Positions 20,561 through 29,544 of a stretch of DNA of 64,000 nucleotides are shown here, one piece after another. The translations under genes and the position numbers were made by a program. The notes under the pieces were generated by a model that saw only the letters and a program-made list of their open reading frames with translations, was not told the origin of the DNA and searched no databases. Every line of letters starts with the position of its first letter. The first letter of the stretch is position 1. This DNA comes from Bacillus sp. CECT 9360 (GTDB taxonomy: Bacteria > Bacillota > Bacilli > Bacillales > DSM-1321), in assembly GCF_918741275.1 (NCBI RefSeq), contig NZ_CAKKNA010000009.1, positions 124,001-188,000 of the forward strand, given 5' to 3'.

Positions 20561-20667
20561 CCATCGGTTCATCCCCCACCGATGGTTAGTTGAACCAATC
20601 GCACTTTTACGGGCAGTTATTCCCCCACTTATCCTTGTTTTTCCATGTGGGGGGGCTTACTGCCCGT
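20561..20667 (+). other. Two strong hairpins between hemB and hemL
   Basis: Hairpin 1 is CCATCGG (20561-20567) with CCGATGG (20579-20585). Hairpin 2 is longer: ACGGGCAGT (20609-20617) with ACTGCCCGT (20659-20667), and inside it CCCCCAC (20622-20628) with GTGGGGG (20647-20653). Neither is followed by a U-run, so these look less like terminators than processing, stability or attenuation structures ahead of hemL. Confidence 0.6.
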
Positions 20668-20710
20668 TAAAGCGGGATAAACGAAGAGAAATAGTCGAGG
20701 AGATGAATGT

Positions 20711-22000
20711 ATGCGTTCTTATGAAAAATCGAAGCAGGCTTTTGCAGAAGCTGTGAACTTGATGCCTGGGGGTGTAAACAGCCCGGTACGCGCGTTTAAA
20801 TCAGTCGATATGGACCCCATTTTTATGGAAAGGGGCAAGGGCTCTAAGATATATGACATTGATGGAAACGAATATATTGATTATGTCCTTTCTTGGGGGC
20901 CGTTGATTTTAGGGCATACAAATGACAGAGTTGTAGAGGCATTGAAAAAGGTGGCTGAAACGGGGACAAGCTTCGGGGCTTCCACTTTGATTGAAAATAA
21001 ATTGGCACAGCTGGTCATCGACAGAGTGCCTTCCATTGAAATGATTCGGATGGTATCTTCAGGCACGGAGGCGACAATGAGCGCCCTTCGTTTGGCCCGC
21101 GGCTACACAGGACGCAATAAAATCCTTAAATTTGAAGGCTGCTATCACGGCCATGGCGATTCGCTGCTGATCAAAGCTGGTTCCGGTGTCGCTACACTCG
21201 GTTTGCCGGACAGCCCCGGTGTACCTGAGGGGACAGCGAAGAACACGATTACGGTTCCGTACAATGACCTGGAAAGCGTGAGAGTTGCTTTCGAACAATA
21301 CGGTGATGACATCGCCGGTATCATTGTTGAACCAGTTGCAGGCAACATGGGCGTCGTGCCGCCACAGCCGGGATTTTTGGAAGGGCTCCGTGAAATCACG
21401 AAAAATAATGGCTCGCTACTTATTTTTGATGAGGTCATGACCGGTTTCCGTGTCGGCTATAACTGCGCGCAAGGCTACTTTGGCGTCGATCCCGATATTA
21501 CCTGTCTTGGCAAAGTAATCGGCGGCGGTCTCCCAGTAGGGGCTTTCGGCGGCAAGAAAGAAATCATGGAACAAATCGCTCCGAGCGGTTCGATTTACCA
21601 AGCGGGAACCTTATCGGGAAATCCCCTAGCGATGACTGCTGGATATGAAACGCTTAGCCAATTAACACCGGAAGTGTATGAGGAATTTAAGCGAAAAGGT
21701 GATCTGCTTGAGGAAGGCATCGGCGCCGCAGCGAAGAAATATGATATCCCGCATACGTTTAACCGTGCCGGCTCGATGATTGGTCTGTTCTTTACGAATG
21801 AAAATGTCATCAATTACGAAACGGCCAAAACTTCGGACTTGAACTTCTTCGGCACATATTATCGTGAAATGGCGGAACAAGGAGTATATTTGCCTCCGTC
21901 CCAATTCGAGGGGCTGTTTCTGTCCACCGCACATTCAGATAAAGATATTGAAAAAACGATTGCTGCAGCTGAAAAGGCATTCTCTAAGCTGAAAAAATAA
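20711..22000 (+). CDS. hemL: Glutamate-1-semialdehyde 2,1-aminomutase
   Basis: PLP enzyme that turns glutamate-1-semialdehyde into 5-aminolevulinate, the step after HemA. It has 429 residues. The PLP lysine is Lys268 in [14 protein letters not shown], and NSPVRAF and the [13 protein letters not shown] region are typical. It is the last gene of the hem operon, 155 bases after hemB, and ends in a terminator at 22012-22057. Confidence 0.98.
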   Translation: MRSYEKSKQAFAEAVNLMPGGVNSPVRAFKSVDMDPIFMERGKGSKIYDIDGNEYIDYVLSWGPLILGHTNDRVVEALKKVAETGTSFGASTLIENKLAQLVIDRVPSIEMIRMVSSGTEATMSALRLARGYTGRNKILKFEGCYHGHGDSLLIKAGSGVATLGLPDSPGVPEGTAKNTITVPYNDLESVRVAFEQYGDDIAGIIVEPVAGNMGVVPPQPGFLEGLREITKNNGSLLIFDEVMTGFRVGYNCAQGYFGVDPDITCLGKVIGGGLPVGAFGGKKEIMEQIAPSGSIYQAGTLSGNPLAMTAGYETLSQLTPEVYEEFKRKGDLLEEGIGAAAKKYDIPHTFNRAGSMIGLFFTNENVINYETAKTSDLNFFGTYYREMAEQGVYLPPSQFEGLFLSTAHSDKDIEKTIAAAEKAFSKLKK

Positions 22001-22011
22001 TGGAATGTAAG

Positions 22012-22057
22012 GGTCTTTCTTTTATCGAGTGGATGATAAAGGAAGGACCTTTTTTTA
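22012..22057 (+). terminator. Terminator of the hem operon
   Basis: A 15-bp stem GGTCTTTCTTTTATC / GATAAAGGAAGGACC (two G-T pairs) is followed by TTTTTTT. Confidence 0.85.
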
Positions 22058-22081
22058 TTTGGTGTTACAGGGAAAATATGG

Positions 22082-22165
22082 ACTCGAACGAAAATTTTTT
22101 AATTTAAACGAAAATGCAGTTCATTTAAACGAAACTCCATCCCATTTAAATGAAACTCAAAAATG
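22082..22165. repeat. Array B: short array of about three ~21-bp units
   Basis: Three adjacent units start with (A)ATTTAAACGAAA or ATTTAAATGAAA at about 22101, 22123 and 22144, 21-22 bp apart, with a fourth degenerate unit before them. The core differs from the other arrays, but the period and the intergenic site just after a terminator are the same. Confidence 0.55.
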
Positions 22166-22283
22166 TCGACTTACTCCTCTGCTTATCCTTATTCTCATAG
22201 ATGTCATAAATAATTTTATTGCTTCATAGATTGTTAATGGCATAGTCATTGTTTTTCTAAGGATATGAGAGGAGGAGTTCTTT

Positions 22284-23558
22284 TTGTCGAAAGAAAATCA
22301 ATCGTATTTACGATTTTCATTAGAAGAAGCCATTTGGTTTCAGAAGGGACAGGAAGTTGCTGAGCTTTATTCGATTTCGCTGGACCCAAACATTACAATC
22401 CAGGAAAGAGATCAATATGTCGTGATTAAAGGGACACTTGATTTAAGCGGGGAATACAAAGAGGAACAGCGCACCGGAGAATCAGAACCTATAAATTACA
22501 TCCAAAACTATCATCCAAAGACAATCCAGGAAGTAAACAGAGGGGAAAATGACGTTAATGTTTTTACCCACTGCTTTCCGGTGGATATCACCATTCCCTA
22601 TAATAGAATCCATTCGATTGAGGATGTCGATGTAGAGATCCAAACTTTCGATTATACACTGCCAGAAAAGAATTGCCTGAAGCTACAGGCTGATTTGCTA
22701 ATCACCGGCATCTACAAGGAACAGCAAACTGATACATCAGATGAAGAGGAAGAGATTGACCGGGGAAATGAATTAGAACAATCGGAAGAAAATCCTGAAG
22801 AAGTGCACTTTAGTGTATATCCGGACCCTCAGGAAAATGAGGATGAACAAATGGAGCCCCGTATCGTCAACGAAGAAGAGGAAGGAGGACCAATTCCATA
22901 TATCAATGAAGATGCATTTGAGAAGCAGGTCAGAGACTCGAGTCTGGAGGAAGAAGAAGTATATCCAGCAGAGCCACCAGTTAATGAGGATTTGTACGCT
23001 CCGTTTTTTGCAGAAGCAAAGAAACTCCCGGAAGATGAAAGATTGGAAGAGACAGAACCTGTTGCACTAAGCATTCCTGTATTTGAAATTCCGGTAGAAC
23101 CAATACAGGTAGAAAGTGAAACAATGAATAGAGAACATCCCTTGACCGATATCCAACAAGAAAGCGAAGAAGATATCGAGTTGGAACAGGAACATTATTC
23201 TCATACAGAACAAGAACAGAAGCCTGAAGTGCAAGAGCAAAATGATTATGCACCCATTTTAAATCTTGCAAGAAAAAAAGATACATCTGCTGCTTCTGAA
23301 AACGAGGAAAAAGAAAGAACGCATGAAAAAGATGCTGAACAGGTTTCACTTATGGATTTCTTTGGCCGAAAACAGGAAGAGGAATTAACAAAGGTGAAAG
23401 TGTGCATTGTCCAGGAAGGAGATACACTTTCCACCTTGGCGGATCGTTATGATATCAGCGTCCAATCGATTCAAAGCAGGAATTCCCTTGATCCGGGTCA
23501 AGACGTATATGAGGGTCAGGTGCTTTACATCCCAAAGACAGCGAAAGTTAAATTGTAA
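22284..23558 (+). CDS. spoVID: Spore coat morphogenetic protein SpoVID
   Basis: Needed for the coat to encircle the forespore; it works with SafA, also in this window (family knowledge). It has 424 residues. The N-terminal domain (about 1-150, FSLEEAIWFQKGQEVAELYSISLDPNI) is conserved, followed by a long acidic, glutamate-rich linker at about 155-370 and a C-terminal LysM domain at about 372-420 (VQEGDTLSTLADRYDIS). The start is TTG 22284 behind GGAGGAG. The linker is poorly conserved and low in complexity. Terminator at 23564-23600. Confidence 0.93.
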   Translation: MSKENQSYLRFSLEEAIWFQKGQEVAELYSISLDPNITIQERDQYVVIKGTLDLSGEYKEEQRTGESEPINYIQNYHPKTIQEVNRGENDVNVFTHCFPVDITIPYNRIHSIEDVDVEIQTFDYTLPEKNCLKLQADLLITGIYKEQQTDTSDEEEEIDRGNELEQSEENPEEVHFSVYPDPQENEDEQMEPRIVNEEEEGGPIPYINEDAFEKQVRDSSLEEEEVYPAEPPVNEDLYAPFFAEAKKLPEDERLEETEPVALSIPVFEIPVEPIQVESETMNREHPLTDIQQESEEDIELEQEHYSHTEQEQKPEVQEQNDYAPILNLARKKDTSAASENEEKERTHEKDAEQVSLMDFFGRKQEEELTKVKVCIVQEGDTLSTLADRYDISVQSIQSRNSLDPGQDVYEGQVLYIPKTAKVKL

Positions 23559-23563
23559 GCAAA

Positions 23564-23600
23564 AGAGCAGAGACGGAGCGCTCTGCTCTGCTGTTTTTTT
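23564..23600 (+). terminator. Terminator after spoVID
   Basis: Stem AGAGCAGAG / CTCTGCTCT with a short loop is followed by a T-run at 23594-23600. Confidence 0.8.
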
Positions 23601-23630
23601 ATTTCATTATCATGAAGGCGAGTGGATCTC

Positions 23631-24674
23631 GTGAATAAAAACGAGAATCAAATCAATGAAACGGAAGCCATTTTACGTCATTATGCGTTAAAGGTAAAGT
23701 ACGTGGAGAACTTCGGCAAAGTAAAAAAGGTGTATAGTGATAATGGCGTTTTTGCTTTGAAGGAAATTTCTCCACATGCAGGAATCGATTTTATCAAAAG
23801 TATTCAGCACTTATATCAACGGGGCTTCAACCGGATTGTCCCGATTTACCCGGCGATGGACGGTAGATACGCGATTCTTGAAAAAGGCAGATTGTATTAT
23901 TTGATGCCCTGGCTGTTGAATCAAGAAACAGATGAGCGAGACCAACGTCATATGCAATTATTCAGGGAGCTTGCGAGAATGCATACTCTTTCCGTAAAAG
24001 AGGTGCCGGTCAGCCAAGAAGAAAGGGAAGAACATTTCGAACGGACGGCTGAGCACTGGAAGAAGCAGCGCGATTTTATTGAAGAATTCGTCCGCAGCAG
24101 TGAGAAGAAGTGGTATATGTCCCCATTCGAGCTTTTGTTCTGTATGTACTTCTCAGACATTTTACAGGCTTTGAACTATGCAGAGAAAAAGCTGGGAGAG
24201 TGGTTTGAGAGGACAAAGAATGATGAAAAAGTCAGAAGCGTCGTTACCCACGGCAAGCTCGCGATTCAACATTTTATTTATGATGACAGAGGCTATGGGC
24301 ATTTTATAAATTTTGAAAATTCCAAGATAGCTCCGCCTCATTTTGATTTACTGCCTTTTTTGGTTTCATCGGCAAGGACTTATCCGACCGAGTATGAAGA
24401 TGGCGTCAATTGGATTTACAATTACCTTAAATATTTCCCGATGAAAGAAGAGGAAATGTTATTGTTCCAAAGCTATTTAGCTTATCCGGGATCATCCATT
24501 CAAAGCGTAAGGAATTACTTTGATAAAAAAGGAGATAAAACAGAATTATATTATGTCAGCCAGCTACAGCGGCAATATTGGCTTTTAAAAAATACGGAGT
24601 ATATGGTTATGAAAATCGAAGAAATCGAACAACAAAAAAAAGCGGCTGCTCAAGCTGAACAGACGCCAGGCTAA
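23631..24674 (+). CDS. ysxE: Spore coat-associated kinase-fold protein YsxE (CotS family)
   Basis: A 347-residue protein with an aminoglycoside-phosphotransferase-like fold, as in the CotS/CotI/YutH group of coat proteins. The nucleotide-binding half and VVTHGKLAIQHFIYDD in the catalytic-loop position are visible, but the loop (HGKLAIQH) departs from the active HGDxxxxN pattern, so it may not be an active kinase. I prefer GTG 23631 because GAGTGGA (23620-23626) is well spaced; an in-frame GTG at 23622 is possible. The spoVID-ysxE-valS order matches B. subtilis. Confidence 0.85.
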   Translation: MNKNENQINETEAILRHYALKVKYVENFGKVKKVYSDNGVFALKEISPHAGIDFIKSIQHLYQRGFNRIVPIYPAMDGRYAILEKGRLYYLMPWLLNQETDERDQRHMQLFRELARMHTLSVKEVPVSQEEREEHFERTAEHWKKQRDFIEEFVRSSEKKWYMSPFELLFCMYFSDILQALNYAEKKLGEWFERTKNDEKVRSVVTHGKLAIQHFIYDDRGYGHFINFENSKIAPPHFDLLPFLVSSARTYPTEYEDGVNWIYNYLKYFPMKEEEMLLFQSYLAYPGSSIQSVRNYFDKKGDKTELYYVSQLQRQYWLLKNTEYMVMKIEEIEQQKKAAAQAEQTPG

Positions 24675-24678
24675 AGAA

Positions 24679-24870
24679 CTATATGAGTTGAAGATGAATG
24701 GCAACCGCAATAACAATTAATATAGCGAGCAACAGGATATCTATGGCTGTCGGAAGCAATAATGTTCGGATTCCCTGGAATACCGTAATAGGGATGATGA
24801 ATTGTGCACATACGCGGCGTGTGGTCCTGAGCCACGGGGGCAAAGCATACGGAGAGTATCTTCGTTTCAT
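24679..24870 (-). CDS. Small membrane protein, unknown function
   Basis: A 63-residue frame read against ysxE and valS. It starts MKRRYSPYALPPWLRTTRRVC and has two hydrophobic stretches (FIIPITVFQGIRTLLLP and IDILLLAILIVIAVAIHL). The basic, proline-containing head followed by membrane helices looks like a real short integral membrane protein. AAGGATGG lies 8-10 bases before the ATG. An overlapping 93-residue frame on the same strand looks like a shadow. I do not recognise the family. Confidence 0.55.
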   Translation of the reverse strand: MKRRYSPYALPPWLRTTRRVCAQFIIPITVFQGIRTLLLPTAIDILLLAILIVIAVAIHLQLI

Positions 24871-24999
24871 TTAACATCCATCCTTCTGATCTTAATAAAC
24901 CATAATAGCATCTTATGTCCGCAGGATGGAAAATGTGACTTTTGTCTATCACAGACCGCCAGGCCTCTGTATAGAATATTAGAAAAATGGAAAAGATTA

Positions 25000-25029
25000 T
25001 TGACTAGACAACAAGTTATTCTGTACTAT
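25000..25029 (+). promoter_or_regulatory. valS promoter
   Basis: TTGACT (25000-25005) and TACTAT (25024-25029) are 18 bp apart, placing the start of transcription near 25036, just before the T-box leader. Confidence 0.65.
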
Positions 25030-25223
25030 ATTAATTGAACTGAAGAAGCATAAATGAATAGATAAAAACTATGAACAGGAATAGTAAGGTGTTTATACCG
25101 CTTATCAGAGAGTGAAACCATTAGCTGTGAGGTTTCTAAGCCGTACCATCAGAAGTCGCCTGTGAGTTGTGTCCGTGAAAAATTGCCCAAATTAGAGAGT
25201 CTTATTTTCTCTATGAGTACTGG

Positions 25224-25402
25224 TGTCTAGCTACAGCGCCCAGCCGCTCGGGGTCATAAGCCACCCTGCTTCAGAAATCAGGATTTCCTGCACAGTGCGT
25301 CTTATGCCTGTCGCACTTGTCCAGGATGGACTGGCGTCGACGTTTGCCACAGGACGTGGCAGGTATTAGACGACGATCCTTGATTGCAGGGCGCTTACGC
25401 AT
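25224..25402. repeat. Interspersed repeat inserted in the valS T-box leader
   Basis: From TGTCTAGCTACAGCGCCC to GGGCGCTTACGCA, a GC-rich block with partly inverted ends (CAGCGCCC / GGGCGCTT). It resembles a repeat with these ends that I remember from many Bacillus genomes. It is noncoding, and it sits in the linker of the T-box RNA, so the functional elements on either side are intact. Exact borders and any target duplication are not clear. Confidence 0.65.
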
Positions 25403-25499
25403 TTCATAGCGGTCACCGGTAAAGAGCCGTTATTTCATTTGAGAGCCGGGCAAGAATCGTGTTTTGATTCTGATTCGGAAAAAAGGTGGCACCGCGAAC

Positions 25500-25537
25500 A
25501 ACTTCCTTCGTCCTTTTATGGACCAGGAAGTTTTTTT
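25500..25537 (+). terminator. T-box-controlled terminator before valS
   Basis: Stem AACTTCCT..GTCC / GGAC.AGGAAGTT ending in TTTTTTT. The left arm overlaps the antiterminator region that follows the T-box. Confidence 0.9.
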
Positions 25538-25569
25538 ATTTTCGTCAGACTGATATAGGAGGAAATAGT

Positions 25570-28218
25570 ATGGAAGAGAAAGAACAAATGCCGACTAAGT
25601 ATGACCCGCAAACAATTGAAAAAGGCCGTTATAAATGGTGGCAGGATGGAAAATTTTTTGAAGCGAAAAGCGATAATAATAAGCAGCCGTATACAATCGT
25701 GATTCCTCCTCCAAACGTAACGGGGAAGCTGCATCTGGGCCATGCCTGGGATACGACGTTGCAGGATATTTTAACCCGGATGAAACGAATGCAGGGGTAC
25801 GATGTATTATGGCTTCCAGGAATGGATCATGCCGGGATTGCGACACAGGCCAAGGTGGAAGAAAAGCTGCGCAGCGGGGGAAAAAGCCGTTATGACTTAG
25901 GCCGTGAGAAATTTCTTGAAGAAACATGGAAATGGAAAGAAGAATATGCAAACCATATCCGTGAACAATGGTCAAAGCTCGGGTTAGGGCTTGATTATTC
26001 AAGAGAACGGTTCACGCTGGATGAAGGACTTTCAAAAGCGGTTCGCGAGGTTTTCGTATCTCTTTATAACAAAGGCTTGATCTACCGTGGCGAATACATC
26101 ATCAACTGGGATCCGTCCACGAAAACGGCTCTTTCTGATATTGAGGTTATTTACAAGGATGTGCAAGGCGCCTTCTATCATATGAAATATCCGCTTGCAG
26201 ATGGATCCGGACATATTGAAATCGCGACGACCCGTCCGGAAACGATGCTCGGCGATACAGCCGTTGCTGTACACCCTGAGGATGATCGTTACAAGCATCT
26301 GATTGGGAAAAACGTCATCCTGCCGATAACGGGTAGAGAAATTCCAATCGTTGGAGACGATTATGTGGAAATGGATTTCGGTTCCGGAGCGGTAAAAATC
26401 ACCCCGGCTCATGATCCAAACGATTTTGAAATCGGCAACCGCCATAACCTGGAGAGAATTCTTGTCATGAATGAAGACGGAACAATGAACGGCAGAGCGG
26501 GAAAATACGATGGCATGGATCGGTTCGAATGTCGCAAGCAAATCGTCAAAGACCTGCAGGAGGATGGTGTTCTCTTTAAGATTGAGGACCATCTTCACTC
26601 CGTTGGCCATTCGGAGCGAAGTGGAGCGGTTGTAGAGCCCTATCTTTCGACGCAATGGTTCGTCAAGATGCAGCCTTTGGCCGATGAAGCTGTCGCGCTT
26701 CAACAAAAGTCAGACAGCGAGAAGGTTCATTTCATACCCGATCGTTTCGAGAAAACCTATTTGCACTGGATGGAAAACATCCGTGATTGGTGTATCTCCC
26801 GCCAGCTATGGTGGGGCCACCGGATTCCTGCCTGGTACCATAAGGAAACAGGTGAAGTATTTGTGGGGCAAGTTGCGCCTGCGGACATTGAAAACTGGGA
26901 ACAGGACAACGATGTTTTGGATACATGGTTCAGCTCAGCGTTATGGCCTTTCTCTACAATGGGCTGGCCCGATACGGAATCAGCCGATTACAATCGGTAC
27001 TATCCGACTGCAGCCCTTGTGACCGGATATGATATCATCTTTTTCTGGGTATCCCGGATGATTTTCCAAGGACTAGAATTCACTGGTGAACGTCCATTCA
27101 AAGATGTGCTCATTCACGGGCTTGTCCGTGACGAACAGGGACGTAAGATGAGTAAATCCCTTGGCAACGGCGTCGACCCAATGGAAGTGATCGATCAATA
27201 TGGTGCCGACTCCCTAAGGTATTTCTTGTCGACCGGAAGCTCACCGGGACAGGATTTGCGCTACAGTACCGATAAAGTGGAAGCTATCTGGAACTTTGCC
27301 AACAAGATATGGAATGCCTCCCGTTTCGCTCTAATGAACATGGAAGGACTCAAGTATGAAGAAATTGATTTATCCGGTGAGAAATCGGTTGCAGATAAAT
27401 GGATTTTGACTCGCTTAAATGAAACCATTGAAACAGTATCAAGACTTGCCGATAAGTATGAATTCGGAGAAGTCGGCCGTGTGCTTTATAACTTTATCTG
27501 GGATGACTTCTGTGACTGGTATATTGAAATGGCGAAGCTTCCGCTCTACGGGGAGGATGAGGCCGCCAAGAAAACAACCCGGTCGATTTTGGCTTATGTC
27601 TTAGATAACACGATGAGATTGCTTCACCCATTCATGCCGTTTATTACCGAGGAAATTTGGCAGAACCTGCCGCATAAGGGTGAATCAATTACGACAGCTG
27701 CTTGGCCGGGGGTGAACAGAGAACTTACAGATACAGAAGCAGCTGAAGAAATGAAGCTGCTTGTGGAGATTATCCGCTCTGTTCGAAATATTCGTGCTGA
27801 GGTAAATACGCCGATGAGCAAGAAGATTAAGCTGATTTTGAAAGCGAAGGACGAAGCGACATTAAACAAGTTAAATAAAAACAGCGCCTATATTGAGCGC
27901 TTCTGTAATCCTGAAGAATTAACAATCGGTATAGAAGTCGAAGAGCCGGGACAGGCCATGACAGCTGTCGTAACCGGGGTCGAGCTGATTTTACCGCTCC
28001 AAGGCTTAATCAATATCGATGAAGAAATCAACCGTCTCGAAAAAGAACTCGATAAACTGAACAAAGAAGTAGACCGCGTTCAGAAAAAACTAGGCAACGA
28101 AGGCTTTGTGAAAAAAGCTCCTGCAAACGTGATTGAAGAAGAACGTGCGAAGGAAAAGGATTACAGCGAAAAGCGTGATGCCGTAATCCGCAGAATCAGT
28201 GAATTGAAGCAGATGTAA
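25570..28218 (+). CDS. valS: Valyl-tRNA synthetase
   Basis: Class I synthetase that charges tRNA-Val. It has 882 residues, normal length. The HIGH-type motif is HLGH in [14 protein letters not shown] near residue 55, the editing domain carries [14 protein letters not shown], and KMSKS is near residue 525 ([11 protein letters not shown]). A C-terminal coiled-coil arm binds tRNA. ATG 25570 follows ATAGGAGGAAA; the open frame upstream covers the T-box terminator and is not translated. Controlled by the T-box leader. Terminator at 28224-28257. Confidence 0.98.
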   Translation: MEEKEQMPTKYDPQTIEKGRYKWWQDGKFFEAKSDNNKQPYTIVIPPPNVTGKLHLGHAWDTTLQDILTRMKRMQGYDVLWLPGMDHAGIATQAKVEEKLRSGGKSRYDLGREKFLEETWKWKEEYANHIREQWSKLGLGLDYSRERFTLDEGLSKAVREVFVSLYNKGLIYRGEYIINWDPSTKTALSDIEVIYKDVQGAFYHMKYPLADGSGHIEIATTRPETMLGDTAVAVHPEDDRYKHLIGKNVILPITGREIPIVGDDYVEMDFGSGAVKITPAHDPNDFEIGNRHNLERILVMNEDGTMNGRAGKYDGMDRFECRKQIVKDLQEDGVLFKIEDHLHSVGHSERSGAVVEPYLSTQWFVKMQPLADEAVALQQKSDSEKVHFIPDRFEKTYLHWMENIRDWCISRQLWWGHRIPAWYHKETGEVFVGQVAPADIENWEQDNDVLDTWFSSALWPFSTMGWPDTESADYNRYYPTAALVTGYDIIFFWVSRMIFQGLEFTGERPFKDVLIHGLVRDEQGRKMSKSLGNGVDPMEVIDQYGADSLRYFLSTGSSPGQDLRYSTDKVEAIWNFANKIWNASRFALMNMEGLKYEEIDLSGEKSVADKWILTRLNETIETVSRLADKYEFGEVGRVLYNFIWDDFCDWYIEMAKLPLYGEDEAAKKTTRSILAYVLDNTMRLLHPFMPFITEEIWQNLPHKGESITTAAWPGVNRELTDTEAAEEMKLLVEIIRSVRNIRAEVNTPMSKKIKLILKAKDEATLNKLNKNSAYIERFCNPEELTIGIEVEEPGQAMTAVVTGVELILPLQGLINIDEEINRLEKELDKLNKEVDRVQKKLGNEGFVKKAPANVIEEERAKEKDYSEKRDAVIRRISELKQM

Positions 28219-28223
28219 TAGAG

Positions 28224-28257
28224 AAAGGATGAACCGGCTTGCGGTTCATCCTTTTTT
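28224..28257 (+). terminator. Terminator after valS
   Basis: A perfect 13-bp stem AAAGGATGAACCG / CGGTTCATCCTTT with a 5-base loop runs into TTTTTT. Confidence 0.9.
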
Positions 28258-28300
28258 AGATGGATTGGAATTGTGAGCAGAGCTCTTTTTTGATTTTACA

Positions 28301-28684
28301 ATGGATTATCAGAATTTACGCAGTGGTAATCGAAATTTACTAGCGGTAATTAGAATTTACGAGCGGTGATCGGAATTTACGAGCGGTAATTGAAATTTAC
28401 GAGCGGTAATCAGAATTTACGAGCGGTAATTAGAAATTACGAGCGGCAATCAGAAATTACGAGCGGTAATCGAAATTTACGAGCGGTAATCAGAAATTAC
28501 GAGCGGTAATCGAAATTTACGAGCGGCAATCAGAAATTACGAGCGGTAATCGAAATTTACGAGCGGCAATCAGAAATTACGAGCGGTAATCGAAATTTAC
28601 GAGCGGCCATCAGAAATTACGAGCGGTAATCGAAATTCACGAGCGCATACCAAAATATGACCAATCTCCAGAATTCACGAGTAA
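28301..28684. repeat. Array D: 20-bp tandem array, 16 clear units
   Basis: Sixteen units in exact 20-bp register from 28321 to 28640, consensus GAGCGGTAATCRGAAATTAC, with degenerate units on both sides. From 28441 two unit variants (ending CAGAAATTAC and CGAAATTTAC) alternate, so there is a 40-bp dimer repeated five times. The array lies between valS and a converging gene, and its last degenerate unit (GAATTCACGAGTAATC) supplies the stop codon and final codons of that gene. The same unit type forms the array at 62954-63450. Confidence 0.95.
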
Positions 28685-29544
28685 TCCGGCTCCATCGTCA
28701 TTTCTTTTTTGATATGTAACATATATTCCCGGACGATATTTATCTTTGATAGAGCACTCAACGTCCTGCTTCCGACTATATCCTCGATTTCGTTTAACCA
28801 AAAGCTGCCTTCCTCTGAAAATACAAAATCAATGCCAACCATGCCAAAATCAATTGTGTTGATAATCTTTTCAATCAGGTCTTTTTCCTGATCGGATAGC
28901 TTATATAGCGAAGCGCTGCCGCCGAGGGTGAAGTTTGCTTTGAAATCTGTTTGTGACTGTCTTAAAACCGCAGCGATTATTTTCTTGCCAACAACAAAAA
29001 CCCGGACATCTTTCCCTAGTACACCAGGTTTTTGAATGATCCATTGACCTGGCATCCCTTTTAGTGCGTCTTCATCCGCTTCGTTTTCAATGAGAAATAC
29101 CTGTTTTCCGCCACGGGCGGAGACTTCCTTCGCGATGTAAGGATACTGCAATGGAACATCATTACAGGTAAAGGTATTTCCTGGGCAGTAAATGGTATCG
29201 GCCATTGGAATGCCAAGCGGCGCCATATATTGATGGGTTTTTGCTTTGTTGTTACATATTTCGGAAACTAGTGACGAATTAAAGCATTTTATCCCGAGCA
29301 GCTCCAGTTGCCTGGTGAATAGGGGATCGATCGTCCGGATGATGGCAAAGGAAGGCAAATCCGCCGCTTTTCCTTGATGAAAAATTGCCAGTTTCGAATT
29401 ACAATGTCCGAGAGCAAAATCTTCACGGTAACATAGTGTCAAGTTCATATCTAACTGCTTTGCCTCCTCAATCATCCATTGGATATAAGATTGATTCCGT
29501 TTAGCGTCTTCAAAGGAATAGATCAGCCAGCCGAGTTCATTCAT
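28675..29544 (-). CDS. ATP-grasp (RimK-like) ligase, second of a tandem pair
   Basis: A 289-residue ATP-grasp protein. The N-terminal half resembles the pre-ATP-grasp domain (ICNNKAKTHQYMAPLGIPMADT). ATP-binding lysines lie in YPYIAKEVSARGG and WIIQKPG, and metal-binding acidic residues in VGIDFVF and FWLNEIED. The usual N in the E-x-N motif appears as NEIED rather than EVNSN, which may affect catalysis. Its start overlaps the end of the preceding homologous gene by 8 bases. Substrate unknown: amino acid-carboxylate ligation is the family theme. The final codons and TGA lie in a degenerate unit of array D. Confidence 0.8.
   Translation of the reverse strand: MNELGWLIYSFEDAKRNQSYIQWMIEEAKQLDMNLTLCYREDFALGHCNSKLAIFHQGKAADLPSFAIIRTIDPLFTRQLELLGIKCFNSSLVSEICNNKAKTHQYMAPLGIPMADTIYCPGNTFTCNDVPLQYPYIAKEVSARGGKQVFLIENEADEDALKGMPGQWIIQKPGVLGKDVRVFVVGKKIIAAVLRQSQTDFKANFTLGGSASLYKLSDQEKDLIEKIINTIDFGMVGIDFVFSEEGSFWLNEIEDIVGSRTLSALSKINIVREYMLHIKKEMTMEPDYS

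Larger units (their letters stand above)
25036..25537 (+). promoter_or_regulatory. Valine T-box leader of valS
   Basis: A tRNA-sensing attenuator. The 5' part has the usual stem I signatures: GAACAGGAATAGTAAGGTG (25073-25091), the GAGAGTGA region and AGAAGTCGCCTGTGAG, in which GTC at 25155-25157 is the specifier codon for valine. The T-box AAGGTGGCACCGCG is at 25483-25496. Uncharged tRNA-Val would favour the antiterminator over the terminator at 25500-25537. The leader is about 500 nt, much longer than usual, because an element of about 180 bp is inserted between stem I and the 3' part. The base after TGG in the T-box is C, which would not pair with an A discriminator. Confidence 0.93.

Noticed and set aside
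24671-24952. 93-residue frame overlapping the small membrane protein gene
   Set aside because: Composition is not protein-like, and it overlaps a more convincing frame on the same strand.
24675-25485. tRNA genes in the gap before valS
   Set aside because: No cloverleaf or TTCGA arm was found; the structured sequence is the T-box leader plus an inserted repeat.
26032-26706. 224-residue frame antisense to valS
   Set aside because: Lies wholly inside a strongly conserved gene; no ribosome binding site or domain.
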